A DNA stretch of 64,000 bases, from positions 124,001-188,000 of the forward strand of contig SPEL01000002.1 in the NCBI GenBank assembly GCA_009360885.1, given 5' to 3'. Source of the DNA: Sphingobium sp. (GTDB lineage: Bacteria; Pseudomonadota; Alphaproteobacteria; Sphingomonadales; Sphingomonadaceae). A program made the position numbers and the translations under genes. Below the pieces are notes generated by a model. The model saw nothing but the letters and a program-made list of their open reading frames with translations. It made no database searches and was not told the origin of the DNA. Shown here in pieces: positions 28,501-37,316 of this stretch; the stretch's first letter is position 1; each line of letters starts with the position of its first letter.

Positions 28501-30930
28501 ATGCGGGAGAAGGAACTAAGACTATCCCTGATATGCTATGGCGGCATCAGTCTTGCCGTCTATATGCATGGCATTACCAGAGAGATCTGGAACATGGCCC
28601 GTGCCAGTCGCGCCTTTCATGATGGCACGCCGCCGCCGTCTGGCCTGCCCGCTATTTACGCCGATATGCTGGCAGAAATGGAGCGGTCAGCCGATGTGCG
28701 CCTACGTGTGGTAATTGACATCCTCACCGGGGCCAGTGCGGGCGGCATCAATGCCATTTTTCTCGCTCAGGCATTGGAAAGCGGACAATCTCTGGAACCG
28801 CTCACCGAGCTATGGCTGGACAATGCCGATGTGGAAAAGCTGCTCGCGCCCGATGCGCGACCAACGGCCCGCTTCACCAAATTCTGGGCAGCGCCGCTGA
28901 TCTGGGCCGCAATCCGGCGCAAGGATGATGCCATCGACCAAAGCGTGTCCGAAGAAACACGCGATGAAGTACAGCAGAAGCTCTCTCACTTCATACGATC
29001 CCGCTGGTTTCAACCTCCTTTCGGCGGGAAAATCTTCACCAACATGCTGCTGGATGCGCTTGATAGCATGGCTAAGGCACCTGCGGGACCGCCCCTGTTG
29101 CCACCCGATTACCCGCTTGATCTGATGGTCACCGTAACCGATTTCTCCGGCCATCCGCAGTCGCTCCGCCTCCACAGCCCGCCCAATGTATTGGAGATGG
29201 AGCATCGCATGGTTCTTCATTTCCGAAGCGCGAAACGTCGCAATAGCGGGGATGGCCAGCCCCCTCCCCAAGATGGCCTACAATCATCGCGGTGGGCGGA
29301 CCCGGCGGAGCTGATTTTCGCGGCCCGCGCCACTGCCAGCTTTCCCGGCGCATTTCCGCCTTTTTCTGTGCGGGAACTGGATGAAGTACTGAGCGAACAA
29401 TCCCGCTTATGGCCCGGCAGAGATGCCTTCCTCCACCGTGTCATGCCGCGCCATGCTGCCCTGAACAAAGCGGAAGATGCCGTGCTGATTGATGGTTCAG
29501 TACTCAACAACGCTCCCTTCGCGCCTGCCATCGCCGCCCTAAAGAACCGCCCGGCCCGCCGCGCGATCGACCGCCGCTTCGTCTATATCGATCCCAAGCC
29601 AATGATAGGCAAACGATGGGGCAGGCCTGATATGCCGCCTGATGAAGCCGATACTGATGCCCCGAAGACCACACCCGGCTTCTTCCGCACTATCTTCGGT
29701 GCTGTCAGCGATATTCCACGGGAACAACCGATCAGGGATAATCTCGAAGCGATAGAAACGCGTTCTCGTACTATTCGCCACATGCGCCGCATCATCATCG
29801 CCATGCGCGACGAGATTGAACGGGAAATCGAGAGCAGCTTTGGCACGACCTTATTCCTCGATCATCCCACCCCATCACGTCTGGCGGCATGGCGCGCGGC
29901 GGCCCAAAAACGCGCCGCCACCAAGGCCGGCTTTGCCTATCCCGCTTATGCGATGGTCAAGCTGTCCTCAATCATCGAGGAAATTAGCGACCTGTTATGC
30001 AGGCTGGATATGACGGGCGGCCCGGCACTGCGCGATCAGTGCAGACAATCCCTATGGGCCTATGCCCGCCAAAACGGCCTGGATCAAATTCGCAAAGAAA
30101 ACCGGCAAAGCGCTCCATCCAATATTGTCAGCTTCTTTCGTAATCACGATCTGGGCTTTCGTATCCGACGCCTGCGTTTCATGGCCAGACGCATGACTGA
30201 AGTGATGGGGAATGTTGATGCCCAGATATTAGATGGCCGGTCATCAGACGCACCGGCGAAATTACATCAGGCGATATATAAATCTCTCACCCTGTATCAA
30301 CTATGTGAATCAATAGATTATTATTCAAAGGAATTTTTGAAAAACAGTGCATCATTACCGCCAGACCCAGACTTGATGTTGCAGCAATTAGGGCAGGCCC
30401 GTGACCTTCAGGCAAAAGACCTCGCTGCAGAACAGATGCTCTCAGCAGCGTTATCGTCATTGGCAAAGGCCGAAAGACGGCAGATGCTGCTCGCTTATCT
30501 GGGCTTTCCTTTTTACGATATCGCCACCCTACCCCTGCTGCAGGGAGAAGGGCTGGACGAATATGACCCCATCAAGGTTGATCGTATCTCTCCAGAGGAT
30601 TGCATCGCCCTGCGCAGTGGCGGTGCGGCAGCCATGCTGAAAGGGATAGAATTTCACAGCTTTGGCGCGTTCTTCAGCCGGGCCTATCGTGAGAATGACT
30701 ATCTTTGGGGCCGTCTCCATGGTGCGGAACGTATGATAGACATAGTGCTATCTACCCTATCAGGCGACAGAGAGAAGCAACAAAAAATAGCAAAAATCTA
30801 TAAAAAACAAGCATTTGAAGCTATATTTGAAGAAGAATATGAAAGACTCCCCCTTGTGAGGGACCTCATCGCCGATTTACGGCAGGAACTGCAGTCTATG
30901 GGTGACGAAGATGGCCTCAGCCACTCATAG
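28501..30930 (+). CDS. Large patatin-like phospholipase
   Basis: This 809-residue protein belongs to the long patatin-like family with a C-terminal DUF3376-type extension. MREKELRLSLICYGGISLAVYMHG gives the glycine-rich oxyanion loop. LTGASAGGINAIFL (about 80) is the GxSxG nucleophile elbow. LIDGSVLNNAPFAPAI (about 330) supplies the catalytic Asp of the Ser-Asp dyad. The remaining ~450 residues are mostly helical with no other recognisable enzyme motif. There is no signal peptide, so it is likely cytosolic or membrane-peripheral. Transcription converges on dnaJ. Confidence 0.85.
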   Translation: MREKELRLSLICYGGISLAVYMHGITREIWNMARASRAFHDGTPPPSGLPAIYADMLAEMERSADVRLRVVIDILTGASAGGINAIFLAQALESGQSLEPLTELWLDNADVEKLLAPDARPTARFTKFWAAPLIWAAIRRKDDAIDQSVSEETRDEVQQKLSHFIRSRWFQPPFGGKIFTNMLLDALDSMAKAPAGPPLLPPDYPLDLMVTVTDFSGHPQSLRLHSPPNVLEMEHRMVLHFRSAKRRNSGDGQPPPQDGLQSSRWADPAELIFAARATASFPGAFPPFSVRELDEVLSEQSRLWPGRDAFLHRVMPRHAALNKAEDAVLIDGSVLNNAPFAPAIAALKNRPARRAIDRRFVYIDPKPMIGKRWGRPDMPPDEADTDAPKTTPGFFRTIFGAVSDIPREQPIRDNLEAIETRSRTIRHMRRIIIAMRDEIEREIESSFGTTLFLDHPTPSRLAAWRAAAQKRAATKAGFAYPAYAMVKLSSIIEEISDLLCRLDMTGGPALRDQCRQSLWAYARQNGLDQIRKENRQSAPSNIVSFFRNHDLGFRIRRLRFMARRMTEVMGNVDAQILDGRSSDAPAKLHQAIYKSLTLYQLCESIDYYSKEFLKNSASLPPDPDLMLQQLGQARDLQAKDLAAEQMLSAALSSLAKAERRQMLLAYLGFPFYDIATLPLLQGEGLDEYDPIKVDRISPEDCIALRSGGAAAMLKGIEFHSFGAFFSRAYRENDYLWGRLHGAERMIDIVLSTLSGDREKQQKIAKIYKKQAFEAIFEEEYERLPLVRDLIADLRQELQSMGDEDGLSHS

Positions 30931-30963
30931 CCCATATTCTAAAAGTTGAGCGGCACACCGGGA

Positions 30964-30997
30964 GCGAGCGAACCGGCAATATGTCCGGCCACTCGCC
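30964..30997. terminator. Hairpin between converging patatin and dnaJ genes
   Basis: GCGAG...CTCGC with an inner CCGG/CCGG pairing around CAATATGT is followed on the plus strand by a short T-rich stretch (ACTTTTTAG). It probably ends one or both converging transcripts; the stem is imperfect. Confidence 0.45.
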
Positions 30998-31011
30998 CAA
31001 ATGCTCACTTT

Positions 31012-32166
31012 TTAGTTAGATTCACTCCACATCTCTTTCAATTTACTGAAAAATCCTGTGGACTGGGGGCATTCTTCACCCGTTTCCGTTTCACGGAAGG
31101 CTTGCAGTAATTCGCGCTGTCGCGGCGTCATGCGCGTTGGTGTTTCAACATCGATCTGCACCACCATATCGCCCCGGCCACCCCGGCTATGCAGCGCAGG
31201 CATACCTGCACCACGATGGCGAAGCTGCTTGCCCGATTGAATGCCAGCGGGAATCTTGATCTTTACCTTGGCGCGGTCAACGCCCGGTACTTCGATCTCT
31301 CCGCCCAGAGCGGCAGTAGTGATGCTGATCGGCGCACGACAGAACAGGGTCGTACCGTCCCGCTCAAACACCTTATGGGCCTTTAGATGCAGGAAAATAT
31401 AGAGGTCCCCCGCCGGGGCACCGCGTGCCCCCGCTTCTCCCTTACCCGCAAGGCGGATGCGCGTGCCGTCGTCCACGCCCACGGGAATGGTGACGGAGAG
31501 CGTTTGGCGTTTATCCACGCGCCCTTCCCCATGGCAGGATTTGCACGGGCTTTCGATGATCTGGCCTGCACCATGACAACTAGGGCAAGTCCGTTCCACC
31601 ACGAAGAAGCCTTGCTGCGCGCGGACCTGACCATGGCCGTGGCAGGTAGAACAGGTCTTGGTGCCAGTGCCGGGGGTCGCCCCTGAACCAGAGCAATCAT
31701 CACACTGCGACGACACATCAATGGTGATTTCTTCGCTCTTGCCGGAGAAAGCATCTTCCAGCGTAATTTCCATATCATAGCGCAGGTCTGCCCCGCGCCG
31801 CTGCTGACGCCCACCGCGTGCGCCAGCCGCAGCACCGCCAAAGCCCGCGCCGCCGAATATACTCTCGAAAATATCGCCAAGATCAGAAAAGCCAGCGCCA
31901 CCGCCAAAGCCGCCGCCCGGCCCACCGGGGCCACCATTTTGAAATGCCGCATGGCCGAAACGATCATAAGCTGCGCGTTTCTGATCATCCTTCAGGCAGT
32001 CATAGGCTTCGTTAATTGCCTTGAACTTTGCCTCGCTATCATCACATCCGGGGTTCTTATCCGGGTGATATTGCATCGCCAGCCGACGATAAGCGGATTT
32101 TAGGGTTGCGCCATCGGCCGTGCGTTCGACGCCCAGTAGCTCGTAATAATCAGTCTGCACACTCAT
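31012..32166 (-). CDS. dnaJ: Chaperone protein DnaJ
   Basis: A 384-residue type I Hsp40. The J-domain has the HPD motif ([11 protein letters not shown], about 33). A Gly/Phe-rich linker ([16 protein letters not shown]) follows. Four zinc-finger repeats are intact ([32 protein letters not shown], about 155-215), and the client-binding C-terminal domain follows. It acts with DnaK and GrpE in protein folding. It lies 110 bp after dnaK with a hairpin between them that may lower dnaJ expression. Confidence 0.97.
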   Translation of the reverse strand: MSVQTDYYELLGVERTADGATLKSAYRRLAMQYHPDKNPGCDDSEAKFKAINEAYDCLKDDQKRAAYDRFGHAAFQNGGPGGPGGGFGGGAGFSDLGDIFESIFGGAGFGGAAAGARGGRQQRRGADLRYDMEITLEDAFSGKSEEITIDVSSQCDDCSGSGATPGTGTKTCSTCHGHGQVRAQQGFFVVERTCPSCHGAGQIIESPCKSCHGEGRVDKRQTLSVTIPVGVDDGTRIRLAGKGEAGARGAPAGDLYIFLHLKAHKVFERDGTTLFCRAPISITTAALGGEIEVPGVDRAKVKIKIPAGIQSGKQLRHRGAGMPALHSRGGRGDMVVQIDVETPTRMTPRQRELLQAFRETETGEECPQSTGFFSKLKEMWSESN

Positions 32167-32211
32167 GATAGCGACCTTGTGCTGGTTTTATGGGTCATCA
32201 TTCATGAAAGA

Positions 32212-32236
32212 GGGCGGCATCCGCAAGACGCCGCCC
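32212..32236 (-). other. Hairpin in the dnaK-dnaJ gap
   Basis: The perfect 7-bp stem GGGCGGC/GCCGCCC has an 11-nt loop. On the minus strand it is followed by TCTTTC rather than a full T-run, so it may be a partial terminator or stabilising 3' structure for dnaK mRNA. Confidence 0.6.
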
Positions 32237-32277
32237 CTTTTCCTGTCTGCCAAAAGCATGGGCTTTCGGCTTATTCA

Positions 32278-34179
32278 TCATGCCTTCTTATCGTCTTCCA
32301 CTTCGGAAAACTCGGCATCGACGACATCATCATCGGCCTTGGGCTCATCAGCAGAAGGAGACGCTGCGGCAGCCTGTTCCTTCTCATAAATGGCCTGACC
32401 CAGCTTCATCGCAACGGTCGCCAGTTCCTGCGCCTTCGCCGTCATCGCTTCGGGATCGTTCCCTTCGACAGCGGACTTGGCAGCGGCAATAGCGGTTTCG
32501 ATTTCACCCTTCAGGGCTGCATCAACCTTATCGCCATTTTCTTCGAGCTGACGTTCAGTCGTGTGGATGAGGCTTTCAGCATTATTCTTCGCCTCAGCCG
32601 CTTCACGCTTTTTCTTGTCTTCATCGGCAAAACGCTCAGCATCCTTGACCATCTGGTCAATGTCGCTGTCCGAAAGACCACCCGATGCCTGAATACGGAT
32701 CTGCTGCTCCTTGCCGGTGCCCTTATCCTTGGCGGAAACGTTCACAATGCCGTTCGCGTCAATATCAAAGGTCACTTCGATCTGCGGAACACCGCGCGGA
32801 GCAGGCGGAATACCCAGCAGGTCAAACTGACCGAGCATCTTGTTATCCGCCGCCATTTCACGTTCGCCCTGGAAAACGCGGATGGTCACAGCGCCCTGAT
32901 TGTCATCAGCGGTGGAGTAAACCTGCGATTTCTTGGTCGGGATCGTCGTATTACGGTCGATCATCCGGGTGAACACACCGCCCAGCGTTTCGATGCCCAG
33001 CGACAGCGGGGTCACGTCGAGCAGCAGCACATCCTTCACATCACCCTGCAGCACGCCAGCCTGAATAGCCGCGCCCATGGCAACGACTTCATCCGGGTTC
33101 ACGCCGGTGTGGGGTTCCTTACCAAAGAAATCCTTCACCACTTCGCGAACACGCGGCATACGGGTCATCCCGCCAACCAGAACAACGTCAGAGATTTCGC
33201 TGGCGGAGATGCCTGCATCGGCCAGAGCCTTTTTGCAGGGTTCCAGCGTGCGCTTGATGAGGCCTTCTACCAGACGTTCCAGATCAGCACGGGTAATGGA
33301 CTTAACAAGGTGCTTCGGCCCGTTCTGGTCAGCCGTGATGAACGGCAGGTTGACTTCGGTAGTCTGCGCGCTGGACAGCTCAATCTTCGCCTTTTCAGCA
33401 GCTTCCTTCAGACGTTGCAGGGCCAGCTTGTCCTTCGTGAGGTCAATGCCTTCTTCCTTCTGGAAGCCTTCAGCCAGATATTGAACGATTGTCGCGTCAA
33501 AATCTTCACCGCCAAGGAAAGTGTCACCATTGGTGGACTTCACCTCAAACACGCCATCGCCGATTTCCAGAACGGAAACGTCAAACGTGCCGCCGCCAAG
33601 GTCATAGACAGCGATGGTTTTGCCATCCTGCTTTTCAAGGCCATATGCCAGCGCAGCAGCCGTCGGCTCATTGATGATGCGTAGCACTTCAAGGCCTGCG
33701 ATCTTGCCCGCATCCTTGGTAGCCTGACGCTGGGCGTCGTTGAAATAAGCAGGAACGGTGATGACGGCCTGCGTTACGGTTTCTCCAAGGAAGCTCTCCG
33801 CCGTTTCCTTCATCTTCTGAAGGGTGAATGCAGAAACCTGCGACGGAGAATAATCTTCGCCGCCAGCCTTCACCCATGCATCGCCATTCGGGCCGCTGGT
33901 GATGGTATAGGGAACCAGCGCCGTATCCTTGGTAACGGTCGGATCATCAAAACGACGACCGATCAAACGCTTTACAGCGAAAATCGTATTTTCCGGGTTG
34001 GTGACAGCCTGACGCTTCGCCGGTTGACCGATAAGGCGTTCACCATCCTTAGTGAAAGCAACGATCGAAGGCGTGGTGCGCGCACCTTCCGCATTTTCGA
34101 TAACCTTGGGCTTACCCCCATCCATCACTGCAACGCAGCTATTGGTTGTCCCCAGGTCAATACCGATAACTTTTGCCAT
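32278..34179 (-). CDS. dnaK: Chaperone protein DnaK (Hsp70)
   Basis: A 633-residue Hsp70. The ATPase domain opens [21 protein letters not shown]. Phosphate and connect motifs include [20 protein letters not shown] (about 194) and [17 protein letters not shown] (about 335). The substrate domain ([23 protein letters not shown]) and the charged C-terminal tail ([11 protein letters not shown]) are intact. GAGGAA precedes the ATG at 34179. A consensus RpoH promoter lies about 90-115 bp upstream. grpE is not directly upstream but about 2.6 kb away, past four unrelated genes. Confidence 0.98.
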   Translation of the reverse strand: MAKVIGIDLGTTNSCVAVMDGGKPKVIENAEGARTTPSIVAFTKDGERLIGQPAKRQAVTNPENTIFAVKRLIGRRFDDPTVTKDTALVPYTITSGPNGDAWVKAGGEDYSPSQVSAFTLQKMKETAESFLGETVTQAVITVPAYFNDAQRQATKDAGKIAGLEVLRIINEPTAAALAYGLEKQDGKTIAVYDLGGGTFDVSVLEIGDGVFEVKSTNGDTFLGGEDFDATIVQYLAEGFQKEEGIDLTKDKLALQRLKEAAEKAKIELSSAQTTEVNLPFITADQNGPKHLVKSITRADLERLVEGLIKRTLEPCKKALADAGISASEISDVVLVGGMTRMPRVREVVKDFFGKEPHTGVNPDEVVAMGAAIQAGVLQGDVKDVLLLDVTPLSLGIETLGGVFTRMIDRNTTIPTKKSQVYSTADDNQGAVTIRVFQGEREMAADNKMLGQFDLLGIPPAPRGVPQIEVTFDIDANGIVNVSAKDKGTGKEQQIRIQASGGLSDSDIDQMVKDAERFADEDKKKREAAEAKNNAESLIHTTERQLEENGDKVDAALKGEIETAIAAAKSAVEGNDPEAMTAKAQELATVAMKLGQAIYEKEQAAAASPSADEPKADDDVVDAEFSEVEDDKKA

Positions 34180-34267
34180 TATTTCCTCGTTTAACCCCAA
34201 AAATGTTCAGCGGTTGTTGGCGCCATACCGCTATCTGTTAGCCGATACACCACCATTTCGTATTGCG

Positions 34268-34295
34268 ATATAGGTTCGCTTTTCCTTGGCACAAG
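34268..34295 (-). promoter_or_regulatory. RpoH (sigma-32) heat-shock promoter of dnaK
   Basis: On the minus strand CTTG (34295-34292), exactly 17 bases, then CCTATAT (34274-34268) matches the alphaproteobacterial RpoH consensus CTTG-N17-CYTATNT. It points at dnaK. No CIRCE inverted repeat is seen near dnaK although hrcA is in the window, consistent with HrcA acting elsewhere (for example groESL). Confidence 0.75.
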
Positions 34296-34357
34296 GAGGC
34301 TTGCGCATTAGCAGGGAAGAGAATGCAAAAATGAGACAATTTCGGAAAGGAAAGTCC

Positions 34358-34852
34358 ATGGCTTTTACCAGATTTGCGCCAGTTATGGCGATTATCGCTC
34401 CGCTGGCTCTTTCTGCCTGCGCCGACCCCGCGCCGCTTTATGTCGATCAGGCATGGATTCGCCTCAACCCTAATGGCGATGGCCCGGCTGCTGGCTATTT
34501 CACCGTTAATGGCGGCCCCGAATCGACAAAATTACTGCGCGTCACCAGTGAAGGTGCCCGGCGAATCGAAATGCATGAAAGCATTGATAAGGACGGCGTG
34601 ATGTCCATGCAGATGATTGATAGCGTCGATGTCCCCGCCAAGGGCAAGGTGCAGTTCGCGCCCGGCGGCAAGCATCTGATGATTTTCGATATCAACCCTG
34701 CCATTCTCGAAAGCGGAAAAATGACTTTGACGATGCTGTTTTCCAACGGAGACCGATTGATTGTCGACGCCCCCATACAGCAGGGCGGTATTAGCAACGG
34801 CAACGGTCATGAAGCGAATAGCGGCAATAGCAGCGAGCATAAGGGCCATTGA
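34358..34852 (+). CDS. PCu(A)C-type periplasmic copper chaperone, lipoprotein
   Basis: About 164 residues. The signal sequence ends in the lipobox LSAC (PLALSACADP), so it is probably a lipoprotein. The PCu(A)C copper site H-M...M...H-x-M is visible: EMHESIDKDGVMSMQMID and then FAPGGKHLMIFDI. The family delivers Cu(I) to the CuA centre of cytochrome c oxidase. The tail is His/Asn/Ser-rich (GNGHEANSGNSSEHKGH), which could also bind metal. GGAAAGGAAA precedes the ATG at 34358. It is divergent from dnaK and followed by the zincin gene. Confidence 0.88.
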   Translation: MAFTRFAPVMAIIAPLALSACADPAPLYVDQAWIRLNPNGDGPAAGYFTVNGGPESTKLLRVTSEGARRIEMHESIDKDGVMSMQMIDSVDVPAKGKVQFAPGGKHLMIFDINPAILESGKMTLTMLFSNGDRLIVDAPIQQGGISNGNGHEANSGNSSEHKGH

Positions 34853-34887
34853 TTGAGCCCCTTCGCTAACAGAATGAGCCGCCATCA

Positions 34888-35358
34888 ATGACCAGTCGCC
34901 CCCTGACTGTTGGAGAACGCACAATTGCCGCGTCTGTTTTTGGCACGGCGATTAATTATGATGCCGTGCGCATTCACCAGCGCAAATATTGGTGGTTTCA
35001 ACCCCGCCACGTCACCATGGCACCCGACGGGCATTTGTGGTTCCACCCCCATGCGGACCATTATTGCGATGATTTTTGCACCCATCATTCCTTATTGCTG
35101 CGCGGCCATTTCATCCATGAGATGACCCATATATGGCAGGCGCAGCAAAAGGGGCGCTGGTATTTACCCCTAATGCGCCACCCCTTTTGCCGTTATGATT
35201 ATGTGCTGGAGCCGGGCAAGCCCTTTGCGGCTTATGGCATAGAGCAGCAGGCAGAAATCGTCCGCCATGTCTATTTAATGCGACAGGGCGCCACCATAGA
35301 GGGGCGCCCGCCGATCAGCGCATATGAAGCAATATTGCCATTTCAACCGATAGGCTAG
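34888..35358 (+). CDS. Vgr-related zincin-like protein
   Basis: A 156-residue protein of a type often annotated in sphingomonads as 'vgr related protein'. It has a zinc-protease-like HExxH motif (GHFIHEMTHIWQAQ, about 80) preceded by a His-rich stretch (WFHPHADHYCDDFCTHH). The N-terminus is TVGERTIAASVFGTAINYDAVRIH. No signal peptide is seen. Whether it is catalytic is unknown; the third zinc ligand is not obvious. Its TAG stop overlaps the first base pairs of a hairpin element. Confidence 0.7.
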   Translation: MTSRPLTVGERTIAASVFGTAINYDAVRIHQRKYWWFQPRHVTMAPDGHLWFHPHADHYCDDFCTHHSLLLRGHFIHEMTHIWQAQQKGRWYLPLMRHPFCRYDYVLEPGKPFAAYGIEQQAEIVRHVYLMRQGATIEGRPPISAYEAILPFQPIG

Positions 35359-35430
35359 TGACCTGAATCTGAAGTTCGTCACATTGTTAGGCAGGGGTTG
35401 AACGAACTTCAGATTCGTGAAGGTCACTAG
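35355..35430 (+). repeat. 76-bp hairpin element, copy 1
   Basis: The left arm (35355-35379) and right arm (35402-35430) are inverted complements. They share CTAGTGACC and then GAATCTGAAGTTCGT, with a four-base bulge on the right arm. The loop starts CACATT. Both ends carry CTAG. It immediately follows the zincin stop codon. See copy 2 for the related element. Confidence 0.85.
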
Positions 35431-35443
35431 CAAATATATAATT

Positions 35444-35521
35444 CTAGCGTGGTTTATGGATTTGAAATACGCTCTGGGCTTAGCCGCTATAATGTGGCGT
35501 ATTTCAAATTCACCGCGCTAG
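35444..35521 (-). repeat. 78-bp hairpin element, copy 2 (inverted, diverged copy of copy 1)
   Basis: The arms 35444-35472 and 35497-35521 pair over CTAGCG and ATTTGAAATACGC, with the same four-base bulge now on the left arm. Read on the minus strand it aligns with copy 1: CTAG ends, TGAATxTGAA core, and a loop starting CACATT. It is about 17/25 identical on the short arm. Many differences are compensated on the other arm, so pairing is kept. This looks like a mobile or RNA-level hairpin family. Confidence 0.8.
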
Positions 35522-35533
35522 CGCCCCTATAGT

Positions 35534-35824
35534 TCAGGCAGGCTGCCAGTCAAAAGGCAGCGGCGCTTCCTTAAAGGCAAAGCGATCGAGATGATCCGCC
35601 GCGACCTTCTTCATCCGAATAAGGGCTTCTGAGTCCGGCGCATCCAGTGCCACTTCCAGCGTGGTAGGTGTCGCCTTCAACGTCAATTCCGTACCGATCA
35701 GGTCAACCCGGCCCTGCTGTTCATCAAAGCTCACCTCAAATTTATGGGACCAATGCTTGCAGAGCTGTTGCAGATAGCGGCTCCCCTTTTCGGTAGGAAC
35801 AATTGCGCGCGCTTTCTCACCCAT
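35534..35824 (-). CDS. DUF2218 domain protein
   Basis: A 96-residue protein of the DUF2218 family. ARAIVPTEKGSRYLQQLCKHWSHKFEVSFDEQQGRVDL at the N-terminus and LIRMKKVAADHLDRFAFKEAPLPFDWQPA at the C-terminus are characteristic. The function is unknown; family members often lie near siderophore-interacting reductases and PadR regulators. The start overlaps the stop of the padR-like gene (TAATG), so the two are coupled and probably share metal-dependent control. Confidence 0.85.
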   Translation of the reverse strand: MGEKARAIVPTEKGSRYLQQLCKHWSHKFEVSFDEQQGRVDLIGTELTLKATPTTLEVALDAPDSEALIRMKKVAADHLDRFAFKEAPLPFDWQPA

Positions 35825-36576
35825 TATTTCAGCCTTTCAATCTTCGCAGCAGCCTCATCGATCAATGCTGCTACATCCAATATTGTATCTGCATCAGCCC
35901 CTTCGCGTTCCAGCCGGATACGCAAAGCCGCCTTCAGATTATCCATCGCCCGGAAAATGGGCGCATGATCCGCCGACGGAGTGGCACGCTGCGACAAATG
36001 CTGTAATCGCGCAAGCACTGCATCCCGTTCCTGCGCATGTTCCGCCAGAAAAGAGTCGCCAGCCGGGGTGATAGCAAAGCGTTTCCGCGCCCCTTCACCC
36101 GGTTGCTGTTCAATCTGCTCCATCTCTGCCAGCAGGCTGAGCGCAGGGTAAACCATGCCGGGGCTGGGTACATATAGCCCGCCAGACAGTTCCTCTATAG
36201 CGCGAATCATCTCATAACCATGACGAGGCTCCTGCGATGTGAGGTGAAGCAGCAGCAGGCGTAGCCCTTCATTATCAAACTGACGCCGCCGACCGCCGCC
36301 GCGCGCACCGCCATCGCCCCTCATACCGCCAGCCCCTCTGCCATCCCGATCAAATCCGCGACCCCCCCGGCCCCGGCCAGAACCGTCACCCAAATCGCCA
36401 AAACCATCAAAACGACCACCAGAGAAGCGCCTCTCTCTATCACCTGCTTCCAGTACCATCCTCATGTGCAAACGGCCTTTCCTGCCCATATGTCCATGAT
36501 GACGATGACCACAATGGGACTGCCCGTGGCGTCCCGATTTCTTATGTTCTTGATTAAGCATATTCATATTTTCCAT
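35824..36576 (-). CDS. PadR-family regulator with metal-binding N-terminus (YqjI/NfeR-like)
   Basis: 250 residues. The first ~105 are Gly/Arg/His-rich (GRHGQSHCGHRHHGHMGRKG, then RGRGGRGFDRDGRG). A PadR winged helix follows (LRLLLLHLTSQEPRHGYEMIRAIEEL, then GMVYPALSLLAEMEQIEQ) with a helical C-terminal dimerisation part. The layout matches E. coli YqjI (NfeR), a nickel/iron-responsive repressor with a His-rich N-terminal extension. A perfect 16-bp palindrome overlaps its promoter, suggesting autoregulation. The metal specificity is inferred. Confidence 0.83.
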   Translation of the reverse strand: MENMNMLNQEHKKSGRHGQSHCGHRHHGHMGRKGRLHMRMVLEAGDRERRFSGGRFDGFGDLGDGSGRGRGGRGFDRDGRGAGGMRGDGGARGGGRRRQFDNEGLRLLLLHLTSQEPRHGYEMIRAIEELSGGLYVPSPGMVYPALSLLAEMEQIEQQPGEGARKRFAITPAGDSFLAEHAQERDAVLARLQHLSQRATPSADHAPIFRAMDNLKAALRIRLEREGADADTILDVAALIDEAAAKIERLK

Positions 36577-36588
36577 CTTTAAGATACA

Positions 36589-36604
36589 TTAAGATATATC
36601 TTAA
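36589..36604. promoter_or_regulatory. Palindromic operator upstream of the PadR-like gene
   Basis: TTAAGATATATCTTAA is a perfect 16-bp palindrome, 13 bases before the start codon. Further half-sites AAGATA (about 36581) and TATCTT (about 36631) flank it within an AT-rich promoter. It is the probable autoregulatory site. Confidence 0.7.
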
Positions 36605-36746
36605 TTTTCACGAACAGCAATACAAAAATATATCTTAACTAATAAAAATATGTCTCAAACAGCAAAAAGGCGGGAAGCCAAAGCCCCCGCCCCTTGCAAG
36701 ATCAGCTATAAATCAGGTCAGGCCAGAATCAGGTCCGACCCGACAT

Positions 36747-37316
36747 TCAATCCGGCTTTTTGGAAACGCCTACCAGCGCCGGGCGCAACAAGCGGTCCTT
36801 AATCTTATAACCGGCCTGAATTTCCTGAACAATCACGCCCGGTTCACCATCATGGGGTATTTCCATCATCGCCTGATGAAAATTCGGGTCCAGCGGCTGG
36901 CCGATGGTTTCGACCTTTTCAATACCATTGCGGCCAAAGATATTTTCCAGTTCCCGGCCTGTTGCCTCCAGCCCGGTAACAAGGCCCTTCATCTTCTCAT
37001 CATCGCGCAGGTCAGCGGGAATCGCCTCCAGCGCCCGGCCCAGATTATCCGCAACAGAGAGAACATCGCGCGCAAAGGATGTGGCGGCGTAATTACGCGC
37101 ATCGGCCAGTTCCTTTTCCATACGGCGGCGCAAATTCTGCGTATCCGCATGGGCATAAAGCACGTCCTGCTTTGCGTTTTCCAGTTCCTGTTCCAGCGCC
37201 GCGATCTTCGTTTCCATATCGGAAGCGCCATCATTGGGCAGTGCAGCCTCATCAGCTTCGTTCACGGTGATCTCTTCCGCCACCGGGGACTCATTCACTT
37301 TGTTTTCGTCACTCAT
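36747..37316 (-). CDS. grpE: Nucleotide exchange factor GrpE
   Basis: A 189-residue protein. An acidic N-terminal tail leads to a long coiled coil (METKIAALEQELENAKQDVLYAHADTQNLRRR, about 35-70). The GrpE core follows (FARDVLSVADNLGRALEAIP, GLEATGRELENIF, EKVETIGQPLDPNFHQAMMEIP) with the C-terminal beta domain ending in GYKIKDRLLRPALVGVSK. It exchanges ADP for ATP on DnaK. Its start overlaps the hrcA stop by four bases. Confidence 0.96.
   Translation of the reverse strand: MSDENKVNESPVAEEITVNEADEAALPNDGASDMETKIAALEQELENAKQDVLYAHADTQNLRRRMEKELADARNYAATSFARDVLSVADNLGRALEAIPADLRDDEKMKGLVTGLEATGRELENIFGRNGIEKVETIGQPLDPNFHQAMMEIPHDGEPGVIVQEIQAGYKIKDRLLRPALVGVSKKPD

Noticed and set aside
32179-33684. 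501-codon open frame antisense to dnaK
   Set aside because: Antisense open frames in dnaK are a known by-product of its codon usage. The translation shows no domain, and the dnaK frame is fully conserved.
35355-35521. Ordinary bidirectional terminators between the zincin and DUF2218 genes
   Set aside because: Arms are 25-29 nt with long loops and no T-runs, and the two hairpins are related to each other in sequence, which terminators would not require.
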